A stretch of 64,000 nucleotides of DNA from CAVPTL01 sp963708725 (GCA_963708725.1 CAVPTL010000018.1:167833-231832), one strand, 5' to 3'; positions 56,725-64,000 are shown, counted from the stretch's first letter. The notes: generated by a model not told the origin, from the letters alone. Numbers and translations are program-made.

Positions 56725-57861
56725 ATGAGGGGTCAACTCGTGAAGTTGGCGCTTGGCGTGCTCCTGTTTGTGTGCATGGCGGCTCCTGCTCAGGCGGCGA
56801 CGGTGACGTTTGCGGACGTTCCGGCTGCGTCATGGGCGCATAACCAGATCGTGTGGTCGGCGACCAACGGCTGGGTGCTGCCGCGCACCACGACCAGCTT
56901 TGGGCCGAAGAAGGCCGCCACCCGCATGGCCGCAGCCCGGGTGCTCGCCCGGCTCGCGTTCGCAGAACACGGCACGGCGGTCGCCGCGAACCCCTATACC
57001 GAAGCCGTCACCGCCGGCTGGATCGTGGCCGGGACCGGTGCCGACGAACAGATCGAGCAGTGGGAGTTCGATCGCGGGATTCTGCGGGTGATGAATCTGA
57101 TGGCCCAGGCTCAGAACATCGGCCACCTCCAGACCGCTGACGAGTGGCGCCCCAAGCTGCCGTTTGCCTTCGGCATCGAACAGGCCGTGCGCGCCCTCGG
57201 TGCGCGGGTAAACGCCCCCGACGGTGCGGACGGTTGGGAGACGTGGCCAACCACGCCGATGCGCCGCCTGAACCTCGCCACCCAGGCCTTCGCACTGGGT
57301 CATCTGAGCGCCTACGCCCGCCAAAACGTGATTGCGAAGACCGCGGTCGAGCATGCGCTGCCGGCATGGTCTCCGCTGCGCCGCGAGGTGCTCGGGATGG
57401 CGCTCAAATATGCCGGAGCCCCGTACGTGTGGGCCGGCGAGTGGCCGACGACCGCCTCGCCGTACGGCGTCCAGGCCGCCGGAGGATTCGACTGCTCGGG
57501 CTTTGTGTGGTGGGTGCTGAAGGAGCACACCTACACGCTCCCCGGTGGCTTCTCGTGGAGCGGCAATGCGGCCATTCAGGCACGCAGCACCTACGACATG
57601 GCCGCCGCCCTGCCGGTTGCCAAACGCATTCCCTACGCCAAGCTCCGCCCCGGCGACATCCTGTTTTGGAGTTCGGCGCCAAAGGGCGTGAACACCGCCT
57701 CGGCGACCGTCTATCACACCGGCATCTACCTCGGGAAGAGCTGGACGATCAACAGCCACGGCTCGGGTGACGGGGTGACCCTCGACTACATGGGTGCGGG
57801 CTCTGGCTGGTATCGCGACGCGTTTGCCTTTGGCTGGCGCGTGCTTCCCGCCGGGCGCTAG
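56725..57861 (+). CDS. Secreted NlpC/P60 endopeptidase with SLH-like N-terminus
   Basis: 378 aa. Signal peptide LALGVLLFVCMAAPAQA. Residues 26-75 resemble an S-layer-homology repeat (VTFADVPAASWAHNQIVWSATNGWVLP). The C-terminal NlpC/P60 domain (about 215-378) has VLGMALKYAGAPYVWAGEWP, catalytic Cys in GGFDCSGFVWWVLKE, His in YHTGIYLGKSW and a second His in INSHGSG. It probably cleaves stem peptides in peptidoglycan while held to the wall. It is a separate unit following the exporter by 63 bases. Confidence 0.85.
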   Translation: MRGQLVKLALGVLLFVCMAAPAQAATVTFADVPAASWAHNQIVWSATNGWVLPRTTTSFGPKKAATRMAAARVLARLAFAEHGTAVAANPYTEAVTAGWIVAGTGADEQIEQWEFDRGILRVMNLMAQAQNIGHLQTADEWRPKLPFAFGIEQAVRALGARVNAPDGADGWETWPTTPMRRLNLATQAFALGHLSAYARQNVIAKTAVEHALPAWSPLRREVLGMALKYAGAPYVWAGEWPTTASPYGVQAAGGFDCSGFVWWVLKEHTYTLPGGFSWSGNAAIQARSTYDMAAALPVAKRIPYAKLRPGDILFWSSAPKGVNTASATVYHTGIYLGKSWTINSHGSGDGVTLDYMGAGSGWYRDAFAFGWRVLPAGR

Positions 57862-57877
57862 CCGGCGCGGCGTGCGG

Positions 57878-57883
57878 TAGCCT
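57878..57883 (+). promoter_or_regulatory. -10 hexamer TAGCCT of the HD-family gene
   Basis: TAGCCT on the plus strand, 6 bases before GTG 57890. Confidence 0.62.
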
Positions 57884-57889
57884 GACGGC

Positions 57890-58795
57890 GTGACCGACGA
57901 TCCCGAAAGCTCAGAGCTCGATCCCGAAGAGATCCCTCAGGGAGCCGCCCCAGAACCCGGCACGCCGGTAAGCCCGCGGGCAGAGCGCGGCGCTCGAATG
58001 ACGCCGACCGAGGCGATCCGCGACATGCGGATCACACTCCCGGCGCGCGGCAACCGCACGCTCCGCGACGTGATCGATCGCGTCAACCGCGAGTCGTCGC
58101 TGAAAGCGTTGTGGCACGCCGCCAACGTGAACGCCGTGACCCGGCTTCAGATCAACGACCACTCGTGGGTACACATCCAGATCGTTACCAACATCGGACT
58201 CAAGCTGGTGCGCGAGCTTCGCCGGGCCGGCGTCGAGCCTGGAATGGTCACCGACTACGGGATGCGTCAAGAGGACGCCGAAGTGGTTGTCGTTCTGGGT
58301 TGCCTGACCCACTGCCTCGGTATGGCCGTGCATCGAAACGGGCACGAGGAGATGAGCCTCTTTCTCGCCGCTGACCGGCTGCCGCGGCTGCTCGAGGGCA
58401 TCTATGAGGAACCCGAGAAGACGATCGTCGAAGCCGAGGTGCTACAGGCGATCATCTCGCACCGCTCCGACGGCCAGCCGCTGTCGGTCGAGGCGGGCAT
58501 CGTGCGCGTCGCCGATGCGCTCGACATGGCCAAAGGCCGCTCCCGGATCCCGTTCGAGTCGGGCCGGGTGTCGATCCACTCGCTGTCGGCAGCCGCGATC
58601 GAGGCGGTGCGGATCCACCACGAGACCGGCCACGTGCTGATCGACATCGAGATGAACAACTCGGCGGGCCTCTACCAGGTGGACAACCTGTTGCGCAGCA
58701 AGCTGCGGGGCTCCGGCCTCGAGGAGCACATCAACGTGCGCGCCACCATCGAGGGCGAGTCCGAGAAGCGTCTGCTGCCCTCGTTCGAGCTGTGA
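57890..58795 (+). CDS. HD-superfamily phosphohydrolase-like protein with HC in place of HD
   Basis: 301 aa. After an acidic 35-residue start, the fold reads LQINDHSWVHIQIVTNIGLKL, VVLGCLTHCLGMAVHRNGHEEMS, LQAIISHRSDG, VEAGIVRVADALDMAKGRSRIPFESG and IDIEMNNSAGLYQVDNLL. These blocks match a bacterial/archaeal HD phosphohydrolase family in which the central motif reads LLHDIGMSVHR. Here the metal-binding Asp is Cys (THCLG), while the other His and Asp residues stay. It may therefore bind metal differently or be a non-catalytic member. Confidence 0.8.
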   Translation: MTDDPESSELDPEEIPQGAAPEPGTPVSPRAERGARMTPTEAIRDMRITLPARGNRTLRDVIDRVNRESSLKALWHAANVNAVTRLQINDHSWVHIQIVTNIGLKLVRELRRAGVEPGMVTDYGMRQEDAEVVVVLGCLTHCLGMAVHRNGHEEMSLFLAADRLPRLLEGIYEEPEKTIVEAEVLQAIISHRSDGQPLSVEAGIVRVADALDMAKGRSRIPFESGRVSIHSLSAAAIEAVRIHHETGHVLIDIEMNNSAGLYQVDNLLRSKLRGSGLEEHINVRATIEGESEKRLLPSFEL

Positions 58796-58859
58796 CGAGC
58801 AGATACCGAGGGCGTTCGCAGTTTTTGCCGTAGCCCTGGTTGGAAGAATCGCAGTGTGG

Positions 58860-58865
58860 TAGGCT
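58860..58865 (+). promoter_or_regulatory. -10 hexamer TAGGCT of the EEP-domain gene
   Basis: TAGGCT on the plus strand, 8 bases before GTG 58874. It lies inside the coding region that would result from the upstream GTG 58856, arguing for 58874 as start. Confidence 0.58.
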
Positions 58866-58873
58866 CGCCGCCC

Positions 58874-60382
58874 GTGCTACGGCTGATCGCATTCATCGCC
58901 GTGATCGCAGTGGGTGTGGGGCTCTCTTCAAGCGGCCGCGCCTCTGTGACATCGACGGCGACCCACTCCCAAAACGGTGTCGTGCTGCGCGTCATGACCT
59001 ACAACATGGCCGGGGGCGAGTGGGGCTGGGAGCATGGCCCCGGCTCGCAGCAGACCGCGGCCGACGAGCAGGGCGTGGTCGCCGCCATCCGCGCGGCCCG
59101 GGCTGATGTGGTCGGGTTGCAGGAGCCGTTCGGCCGTACCCGGCTGATCGCCCGCATGCTCGGGCCTGGCTGGTTTGCCTACCCGCGGCTGCACACGGTT
59201 TCGCGGTATCCGATCCTCGAGCCGGGCGGCGCCAAGAGCGTCTTTGCCTACCTCCAGATCGCTCCCGGGCGCGTGATCGCGGTGCTCAACACGCATCTGC
59301 CGTCGTCGCCTTACGGCCCCTACGGGGTGCGCGACGGCAAGGGCCTGGCCCGAGTGCTGCACAACGAAAACGTCACGCGAATACCGTGGATGAAGCCGAT
59401 CCTTGCCGCCGCCCGGCCGCTGATCAAGGCGGGCGTACCGACCGTCCTTACCGGGGACTTCAACTCGCCATCGTGGCGAGATTGGACACCGGCGGTGGTC
59501 AAGGCTCGCGATCTGCCCTACAGCGTGCGCTGGCCCGTATCGCTCGCAATCGAGCAGGCGGGCTTTCGCGACACGTACCGGTCGCTTCATCCAAACGCGA
59601 TCAAGTCGCCCGCCTTCACCTGGCCGAGCGGCTGGCCCACGTTCAAGCACCATGCAAAGTATTCCGACCGGATCGACATCGTGTGGGCCGGTGGCCCCGC
59701 CAAGGCGCTGCGATCTCAGGTCGTGGGCTACCCCTCGCCGTATACCGATATCCCGGTCAAGCACTGGGTCTCGGATCACCGCTCGGTGGTCACCACGCTT
59801 CGGGTGCACCCCGTCGCCCCGCCCAATCTGGTCGCGGTCGACTCGGCTCGGGTGACCCAGGGTGGCGATATCGGTGTGAGCTTCCATGCACCTCATCACC
59901 ACGGCCTGCGGGTCGAGCTCCGCCACGCCGGCGCGGTGGTGGCATCGCGCTCGACGAGCGCCAAGGGTAACGGCCACGTCACGTTCCCGAGCTCCAACCT
60001 GGCGCCGGGCAACTACGCCGTTGCTCTGAGCGGCATGAGCAATCCCCCAAAGCCCACCGCGGTCACGATCGTGGCCCCGGGTGCGCGGGCGACGGTGGCG
60101 GTCGCAAAAGCGAGCTTCAAGCTGGGCGAGCCGATTGCCGTGAGCTGGCGAAACGACCCCGGTAATCGCTACGACTGGCTCTCGGTGAACGCACCCAACG
60201 GCACCCCGCTGACACTCGACCTGCTCGAGTGGCGCTACGTGAACTCCGAGATCGACGGTCGCGGCACCATCGGCAAGAGCGCCCACGGGGACTGGCCACT
60301 CAAGGCCGGTAGCTACAAGGTGTGGCTGTGCATGGACGACGGCTATGTGTGCTGGGACTCGGCGTCGTTCAGCGTTCGCTGA
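58874..60382 (+). CDS. Secreted endonuclease/exonuclease/phosphatase-family protein
   Basis: 502 aa from GTG 58874. Signal peptide LRLIAFIAVIAVGVGLSSSGRAS. The DNase I-like fold has MTYNMAGG, VVGLQEPFGRT (metal Glu), VLNTHLPSS, LTGDFNSPSWRDW, YSDRIDIVWAGG and VSDHRSVVTTL (catalytic DH). Residues about 320-502 are beta-rich, Ig-like domains with PGNYAVALSGM and a Cys pair at the C-terminus. Substrate may be nucleic acid or a phosphoester; export is clear. Its 3' end overlaps the convergent GNAT gene by 14 bases. Confidence 0.84.
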   Translation: MLRLIAFIAVIAVGVGLSSSGRASVTSTATHSQNGVVLRVMTYNMAGGEWGWEHGPGSQQTAADEQGVVAAIRAARADVVGLQEPFGRTRLIARMLGPGWFAYPRLHTVSRYPILEPGGAKSVFAYLQIAPGRVIAVLNTHLPSSPYGPYGVRDGKGLARVLHNENVTRIPWMKPILAAARPLIKAGVPTVLTGDFNSPSWRDWTPAVVKARDLPYSVRWPVSLAIEQAGFRDTYRSLHPNAIKSPAFTWPSGWPTFKHHAKYSDRIDIVWAGGPAKALRSQVVGYPSPYTDIPVKHWVSDHRSVVTTLRVHPVAPPNLVAVDSARVTQGGDIGVSFHAPHHHGLRVELRHAGAVVASRSTSAKGNGHVTFPSSNLAPGNYAVALSGMSNPPKPTAVTIVAPGARATVAVAKASFKLGEPIAVSWRNDPGNRYDWLSVNAPNGTPLTLDLLEWRYVNSEIDGRGTIGKSAHGDWPLKAGSYKVWLCMDDGYVCWDSASFSVR

Positions 60383-60914
60383 GCCACCGCGAGTAGCGCA
60401 CCACCGTCACCGGCACCCCATCGGGGAACCCGTGTTGACTCACCCCGGCGCGGTCGGGCATGCGCATCCCATCGGTCTGCCAACCGAGCCGCTCGTAGAA
60501 GCGCCGCGCGCCGGTGTTTCCCTCCAGCACCCGCAGCTCGAGCAACGAGAACCCGTAGCCACGGGCGTCTGACTCGAGCGCGGCCAGCAGCGCCCTGCCC
60601 GCCCCGCTCCCCCAGTGGTCGGGATCCACGTACACGGCTCCCACCTCCCCCACCTGCTGGGGGTCATGGTGACGCTCCGGACTCGGGCGCAGGCTCGCAA
60701 ACCCGACGATGATGCCATCGAGCTCAGAAACGCGTGTGGTCGTGCGCGGTTGGTAGCTCGCAAGCATGTCGTGCCACATGGCCGCACGCTGGCCGTGGTC
60801 GAGCGCGGAGAGCAGCTCCGCCGGCAGGAGATCGGCGTAGCCGACTCGCCATGAGGCGATGTGGACGGTGGCGATCGAGTCGCAGTCAGTGGGCGTGGCG
60901 CGGCGGATGACCAT
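60369..60914 (-). CDS. GNAT-family N-acetyltransferase
   Basis: 181 aa from ATG 60914 (MVIRRATPTDCDSIATVHIASW). Acetyl-CoA motif GAVYVDPDHWGSGAGRALLAALE near residue 100, then LRVLEGNTGARRFYERLGWQTDG, the classic GNAT C-terminal part. Substrate unknown. A GATACT hexamer lies 7 bases upstream. Confidence 0.88.
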   Translation of the reverse strand: MVIRRATPTDCDSIATVHIASWRVGYADLLPAELLSALDHGQRAAMWHDMLASYQPRTTTRVSELDGIIVGFASLRPSPERHHDPQQVGEVGAVYVDPDHWGSGAGRALLAALESDARGYGFSLLELRVLEGNTGARRFYERLGWQTDGMRMPDRAGVSQHGFPDGVPVTVVRYSRWLSER

Positions 60915-60982
60915 GGTGGTGGGCAGTATCGCCGAGCAGCGATCGGTGGGCCGCCCGGGACTGTCGGTCACCGGGGCTCTGG

Positions 60983-60988
60983 TATCCT
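60983..60988 (+). promoter_or_regulatory. -10 hexamer TATCCT of tRNA-Gln
   Basis: TATCCT 12 bases before the mature tRNA 5' end, allowing a short RNase P-processed leader. Confidence 0.5.
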
Positions 60989-61000
60989 TCGGCCGCCCTA

Positions 61001-61071
61001 TGCGGGGTCGTCTAATGGTAGGACGCCTGACTCTGGATCAGGTAGTCGGGGTTCGAGTCCCTGCCCCGCAG
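61001..61071 (+). tRNA. tRNA-Gln (anticodon CUG)
   Basis: 71 bases. Acceptor stem TGCGGGG/CCCCGCA, D-arm with TCTAATGGTAGGA, anticodon stem CCTGA/TCAGG enclosing CTCTGGA with anticodon CTG at 61033-61035, T-arm GGGGTTCGAGTCCCT (GTTCGAG loop), discriminator G. The CCA end is not encoded. An integrase gene ends 22 bases downstream, marking this tRNA as the integration site. Confidence 0.96.
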
Positions 61072-61092
61072 CTTATGGAGGAAAGCGGCTTT

Positions 61093-62263
61093 TCAGGCGT
61101 TTTGGGAGAGCGCCACCAGCTCTCGTGGGCGTCTCGTGGGCGTCATCGGCACCGGAGCGACGCCCACGGTGTCCGCATCCCATGTCCAGGCCACCCGGCG
61201 CAGATCGCGGCCAGTGAGCTGGGTGTAGAGCGACTGCGCCAGGTAGGGGTCTTCATGCCCCAGCCAGGCCTGAATCTCGGCAGGCAGGAATCCATGCTCG
61301 GTCACGAGCAAGGTTGCGCAGGTGCGCCGCAGCGTGTGCCAGGAAACCCAGGGCATCCCGACCGCCTCTCGGGCAGGCACGATCACGCGGGTGTACAGGT
61401 TCGAGTAGTGGCGAGGGGTGCCGGTGGCGCTCGGCCATACCAGGTCACGATCACCGATCCACTCGGCCCGGTTTCGGTGTCGCACCAGGTCGCGCATCAT
61501 GGCCGGAGAGATCGGCACGGTGCGCTCGGCCGCCGGGGTTTTGGTGGTGCCGGTGGTGCTGCGGCGGTGCTTTCGCCACACCGTGACCGCACCGTTTTCG
61601 ACATCGCACCAGCGCAGCGGCACCACCTCAGAAATGCGCAGGCCGGTTTCCAAGGCAAAGCGCACGAGGAGCCGGTCACCGGGGTCGGAGATCGCGGCAA
61701 TGAACGCGATGAACTGCTCCCGGGTCATCGTGCGTTTCTCCCGCGACTTGCGCCGCTTCGCGCCTTGCGTCTTGATCCCGGCGGCCGGGTTGGGGTTGAC
61801 CAGGCCGTCATCGAACGCCTGAGTCAGCGCCAGCCGCACCGGCGCGAACGCCAGTCGGATGGTGTTATGCGAGAGGCCGCGGGCGTCGAGATCGGCAACG
61901 AACCCGCGCAGCATGGGGGCGTCGATTCTGTCGAGCCGCACCGATCCCAGCGTTTTGTAGGCGTTTCGCTTGAGGTTGTCGCGGTAGTCCTGGCGGGTCA
62001 GCTCCTCGATGCCGCGCCCAGCGCGGCCGCGGTAGCTCGAGATCCAGTCCTCCGCGTAGGCCTCGAACGTCGGCAGGTGCGCACCAGATCGCTGCGGCTT
62101 GAGCAGCATTTTTGCGCGGTGCTTTTTGGCGGCGGCCTCGTCTGAAATCCTCGCGCCTTGCCGCTCTTTCCCACCTGGCCATGTACAGGCCGGTGGCGGT
62201 GTCGCGGTAGACCCCGGTGGTGCGCGTTTTCACATCGCGTGGGGCAGTCTTTGCAGATGGCAT
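61093..62263 (-). pseudogene. Tyrosine-type integrase of the element, broken by a +1 frameshift
   Basis: The first frame (ATG 62263) encodes an arm-type DNA-binding N-terminus, RTTGVYRDTATGLYMARW. The second frame continues KERQGARISDEAAAKKH, core-binding TFEAYAEDWISSYRGR, and the catalytic domain with Arg in ALETGLRISEVVPLRW, SWHTLRRTCATLL, WLGHEDPYLAQSLYTQL. The 1171-base span is one base too long; removing one C from CCC at 62170-62172 (plus strand) joins the frames into 389 aa. The second frame alone (ATG 62109, 338 aa) keeps all catalytic residues but lacks the arm domain. Confidence 0.85.
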
Positions 62264-62373
62264 CGTTTCGGCTCCTATCCGATTCGGTGTCGGCCGGGGG
62301 TGTGTTTCAGCACGCCCCCGGCCACATGTGTTTGACACAGGATAATCGGCGGCCATTGCATGCGGCTTGACGG

Positions 62374-62645
62374 TCACAGCCGCCCCTGCTCGATCAGGGC
62401 GTCCAGTTCGTAGCGGTCGATCAGTGCCCGGCCACCGTCACCGGTTCGGCGCAGCGCCCCGGAGGAGCGCAGGTCATAGACCCGCTGCGGCCGGGCACCG
62501 ATGTAGTCGGCCGCCTCCGCGAAATTGTGAGCCACCGCCGGGCATGCCCCTGGCGCTCGGCCAGGATCACACCCACACGGTCTGCCACCGCCTCCACGAA
62601 GGCGTCCGACAGGCTCACAGTCACGTCAGGCAGCGGCTCGCTCAT
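62374..62645 (-). pseudogene. Excisionase-like helix-turn-helix protein, frame broken by one missing base
   Basis: The first frame (ATG 62645) reads MSEPLPDVTVSLSDAFVEAV, then ADRVGVILAERQGHARRWLT. The second frame reads FAEAADYIGARPQRVYDLRSSGALRRTGDGGRALIDRYELDAL and ends at 62374. Joined, this is the common element-borne layout: short beta/helix leader, then a winged HTH of the excisionase/MerR type. The span is 272 bases, one short of 273; the break is near the AATTT at 62529-62533. Its ATG overlaps the upstream gene's stop (ATGA). Alternatively a separate 53-aa HTH starts at an internal GTG. Confidence 0.65.
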
Positions 62646-63028
62646 GGTTCTCGATCAGCCGCCCTCCGCGGTTCATGTTCGCCGCCGAAGATGTCGAGCT
62701 GGCCGGGATGGATCACCGGCGGCTGGGATCGCCGCTTCGGGCGATCCTGGTCCAAGCTCGGCGGCCGCTTGGGCAGCGCCGCGGCTCGCCGGGCTGCGGT
62801 CGGCGCGGCGGGCTCGCGCTCGTCCAGGTAGTTCGGCTTTTTGAAGCGCGGCCGTGGCTCGGGCTTCGGCTTGGGGGCTTCCACGGTCTGCAACCTTTTG
62901 GCCAACAGCCGCGAGCTGGGGAGTGATCGCCGCGTGCGCGTTTTGGCAGACTGGCCGAACAGATCGGTCAGGGTCGGCCGGGGCGGTTGATCCGCCCCGG
63001 CCTTGCCGCTAGAAGGGGATGTCGTCAC
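62642..63028 (-). CDS. Pro/Arg/Lys-rich hypothetical protein of the element
   Basis: 128 aa from GTG 63028, overlapping the SSB-like gene end by 20 bases. Low complexity: basic and Pro-rich (KPKPEPRPRFKKPNYLDERE, LPKRPPSLDQDRPKRR) with short LTDLFG and GQLDIFGG segments that could be interaction motifs. No family recognised. Its reality rests on the overlaps at both ends. Confidence 0.5.
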   Translation of the reverse strand: MTTSPSSGKAGADQPPRPTLTDLFGQSAKTRTRRSLPSSRLLAKRLQTVEAPKPKPEPRPRFKKPNYLDEREPAAPTAARRAAALPKRPPSLDQDRPKRRSQPPVIHPGQLDIFGGEHEPRRAADREP

Positions 63029-63438
63029 GTTCGGCCTCCTCGTCGGGCTGCCCCTCCGGCTCCGACTCGAACCCCTCCGGCTCCGACTGCGACGAGGCAC
63101 CGAGGAGATCACTCAGGGTCGCCTTCGGCCAATCCAGGAAGATCACGCGATAGTCGATATAGCGGCGCTCGGATGCCGACTCGCGCTCACCCAGCCGCTC
63201 GATGATGATGCGCTCGCCGGGCTCAATCGGCTTGTCCTGGTTGGCCCGCCGGATCACGTTTTCGAGCACGCGGTGATGCAGCCACACTGTGCGCTCGCGA
63301 TCATCGATCTGGATCACCAAAAAGAGCTTCTCGCCGTTCTCGGTGTGAGCCTTCCCCGGCCTCCACGTAGACGCCTTCCAGCCGCTCGCCGTCCTGGTCA
63401 AAATCCCACCAGCGGCGGTCGTCATCGGGTACTGTCAT
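63009..63438 (-). pseudogene. SSB-like protein with DDIPF tail, broken by a +1 frameshift
   Basis: The first frame (ATG 63438) reads MTVPDDDRRWWDFDQDGERL, EGVYVEAG. The second frame continues KAHTENGEKLFLVIQIDDRERTVWLHHRVLENVIRR, then a strand-rich region and an acidic tail QPDEEAERDDIPF at the very C-terminus. The tail matches the SSB tip that recruits repair proteins (DDDIPF). The span is one base too long; dropping one C from CCCC 63354-63357 (plus strand) gives about 142 aa. The body is not a clear SSB OB-fold by eye, so this may be a distinct phage ssDNA-binding family. Confidence 0.6.
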
Positions 63439-63508
63439 TTTGTGTTCTCCTCCATGTGGTTGTGACCGCCGCCGGGATGCAGTCGGCCTCCCGGCGGCGG
63501 TCGTGGTT

Positions 63509-63688
63509 TCAGCGGTCGGCCTGCGCCTCGATCTCGTGAGCACGCTTGACAATCCGTTTGGCGATGGCCAGCCAATCACCATCGGTGCCGCCGTAGTGCC
63601 GTGACAGATCGTCGGCCACGTCGATCACGTACAGCGGGATCGGCTCACCGTTTTTCGTGCCCTCGCCAGGGCGCCGAACGGGGCTCAT
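63509..63688 (-). CDS. 59-residue hypothetical protein of the element
   Basis: 59 aa: MSPVRRPGEGTKNGEPIPLY, then VIDVADDLSRHYGG and a helical end WLAIAKRIVKRAHEIEAQADR. ATG 63688 overlaps the upstream HTH gene stop (ATGA), supporting it as a real gene despite its size. No family recognised. Confidence 0.6.
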   Translation of the reverse strand: MSPVRRPGEGTKNGEPIPLYVIDVADDLSRHYGGTDGDWLAIAKRIVKRAHEIEAQADR

Positions 63689-64000
63689 GACGGCGGACCC
63701 ACCACCAGCTCGATCTCGACCAGCTTGCGGTCGTGTCGCACCACCGTCCGACCAAGCGCCTGCAACTCCTGCTCGATCCAGGCCAGCCGCGCCTGCGTCC
63801 TGGCCAGCTCCAGCTCTAGGCGGCCGAGATCAGTCACGGTCACGCGGTCGCCCTCCTCGAGGTCATCGACCAGGTAGTGGGCGACATCGACCACCTGAGC
63901 GATCCTGACAGCGGTCGGCGTCAACTGGGGGTGTGCCTCCAGCTTGCGCACGGTGCGCTCATCGACGCCCAGCACGTGGGCGATCTGGGGAATGGTGAGG
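63685..64000 (-). CDS. Helix-turn-helix protein with coiled coil, N-terminus beyond the window
   Basis: At least 104 aa visible. The segment LTIPQIAHVLGVDERTVRKLE at the window edge is a helix-turn-helix of MerR/sigma-4-like type. It is followed by a heptad-rich helix (LGRLELELARTQARLAWIEQELQALGR). It looks like a regulator of the element. The internal ATG within the HTH is not the start; the frame is open to the right edge. Confidence 0.65.
   Translation of the reverse strand, partial: LTIPQIAHVLGVDERTVRKLEAHPQLTPTAVRIAQVVDVAHYLVDDLEEGDRVTVTDLGRLELELARTQARLAWIEQELQALGRTVVRHDRKLVEIELVVGPPS

Larger units (their letters stand above)
61072..64000. mobile_element. Integrated genetic element at the 3' end of tRNA-Gln (continues past the window)
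   Basis: Immediately after the tRNA all genes to the window end run on the minus strand in an overlapping series: HTH protein, 59-aa protein, SSB-like protein, Pro/Arg-rich protein, excisionase-like protein and tyrosine integrase. The gene set is that of a small integrative element or prophage end. The tRNA 3' half would be attL; the matching copy (attR) is not seen within the window. Three of the six genes carry single-base frame breaks. Confidence 0.82.

Noticed and set aside
1..64000. CRISPR array, rRNA operon, insertion-sequence transposase or replication origin
   Set aside because: Looked for regularly spaced repeats, 16S/23S signatures, DDE/Y1 transposase motifs and DnaA-box clusters; none seen. 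The palindromes are too few and too spread out for CRISPR.

Overview
The window is GC-rich (about two-thirds G+C by eye) and densely coded, with many GTG and some TTG starts and 4-base start/stop overlaps. Gene order (efp-accB/accC-asp23-nusB-xseB-ispA-tlyA-nadK-recN-pyrG, and aspS/hisS ... mnmA-alaS-ruvX-mltG-aroE-prepilin peptidase-aroC-aroKB), the AroK-AroB fusion and the abundance of leaderless-type promoters point to a chromosome of a deep-branching actinobacterium, most likely class Thermoleophilia (Solirubrobacterales/Gaiellales-like). The lineage is an inference from content.

Layout. 1-10 kb (minus strand): end-cut mutM, nucleoside salvage (deoA, deoB), a tandem GNAT, xerD, alanine dehydrogenase, M20 and M32 peptidases, pyrG. 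10-19 kb: one long operon read right to left from efp: a carboxyltransferase-like/BCCP fusion, accC, an Asp23 protein, nusB, xseB, ispA, tlyA, nadK, recN. 19-29 kb: Xaa-Pro peptidase, aroQ, a PAP2 phosphatase, a frameshifted Gfo/Idh gene, aroKB-aroC, a sulfotransferase, a short prepilin peptidase, a frameshifted aroE, mltG and ruvX. 29-40 kb: alaS, an orphan Cpn10, two small membrane proteins, an IscU-MnmA fusion with its cysteine desulfurase, aspS, hisS and a metallo-beta-lactamase-fold hydrolase. 40-47.5 kb: histidine utilisation (hutI, SDR, hutU; hutH, ftcD) around a PQQ-type sugar dehydrogenase. 47.5-61 kb: a c-di-GMP-I riboswitch, phosphoesterase, Old-Yellow-Enzyme reductase, secreted proteins, a PilZ protein, a 54-residue pilin-like peptide, a heterodimeric ABC exporter, an NlpC/P60 protein, an HD-family protein with an altered HD motif, a secreted EEP nuclease-like protein and a GNAT. 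61-64 kb: tRNA-Gln(CUG) with an integrated element at its 3' end (integrase, excisionase-like, SSB-like and small genes), running off the right edge.

Two sequence-level systems stand out. (1) More than twenty genes have a TANNNT -10 hexamer usually exactly 6 bases (5-10) before the start codon, so transcription would begin at or within a few bases of the start codon; one 10-bp palindrome serves two divergent genes. (2) A family of perfect palindromes (core GGTGCC-N-GGCACC with AT-rich arms) occurs four times between genes and supplies the stop codons of four genes, including both members of a convergent pair.

At protein level the most unusual items are an OadA-like carboxyltransferase that has lost all its metal ligands and is fused to a normal AccB biotin carrier inside the acc operon, and an IscU-type scaffold fused to the tRNA thiolase MnmA. 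Six genes carry a single-base frame break (five +1 in short G/C runs); several are indispensable or freshly coupled, so sequence error is as likely as decay.
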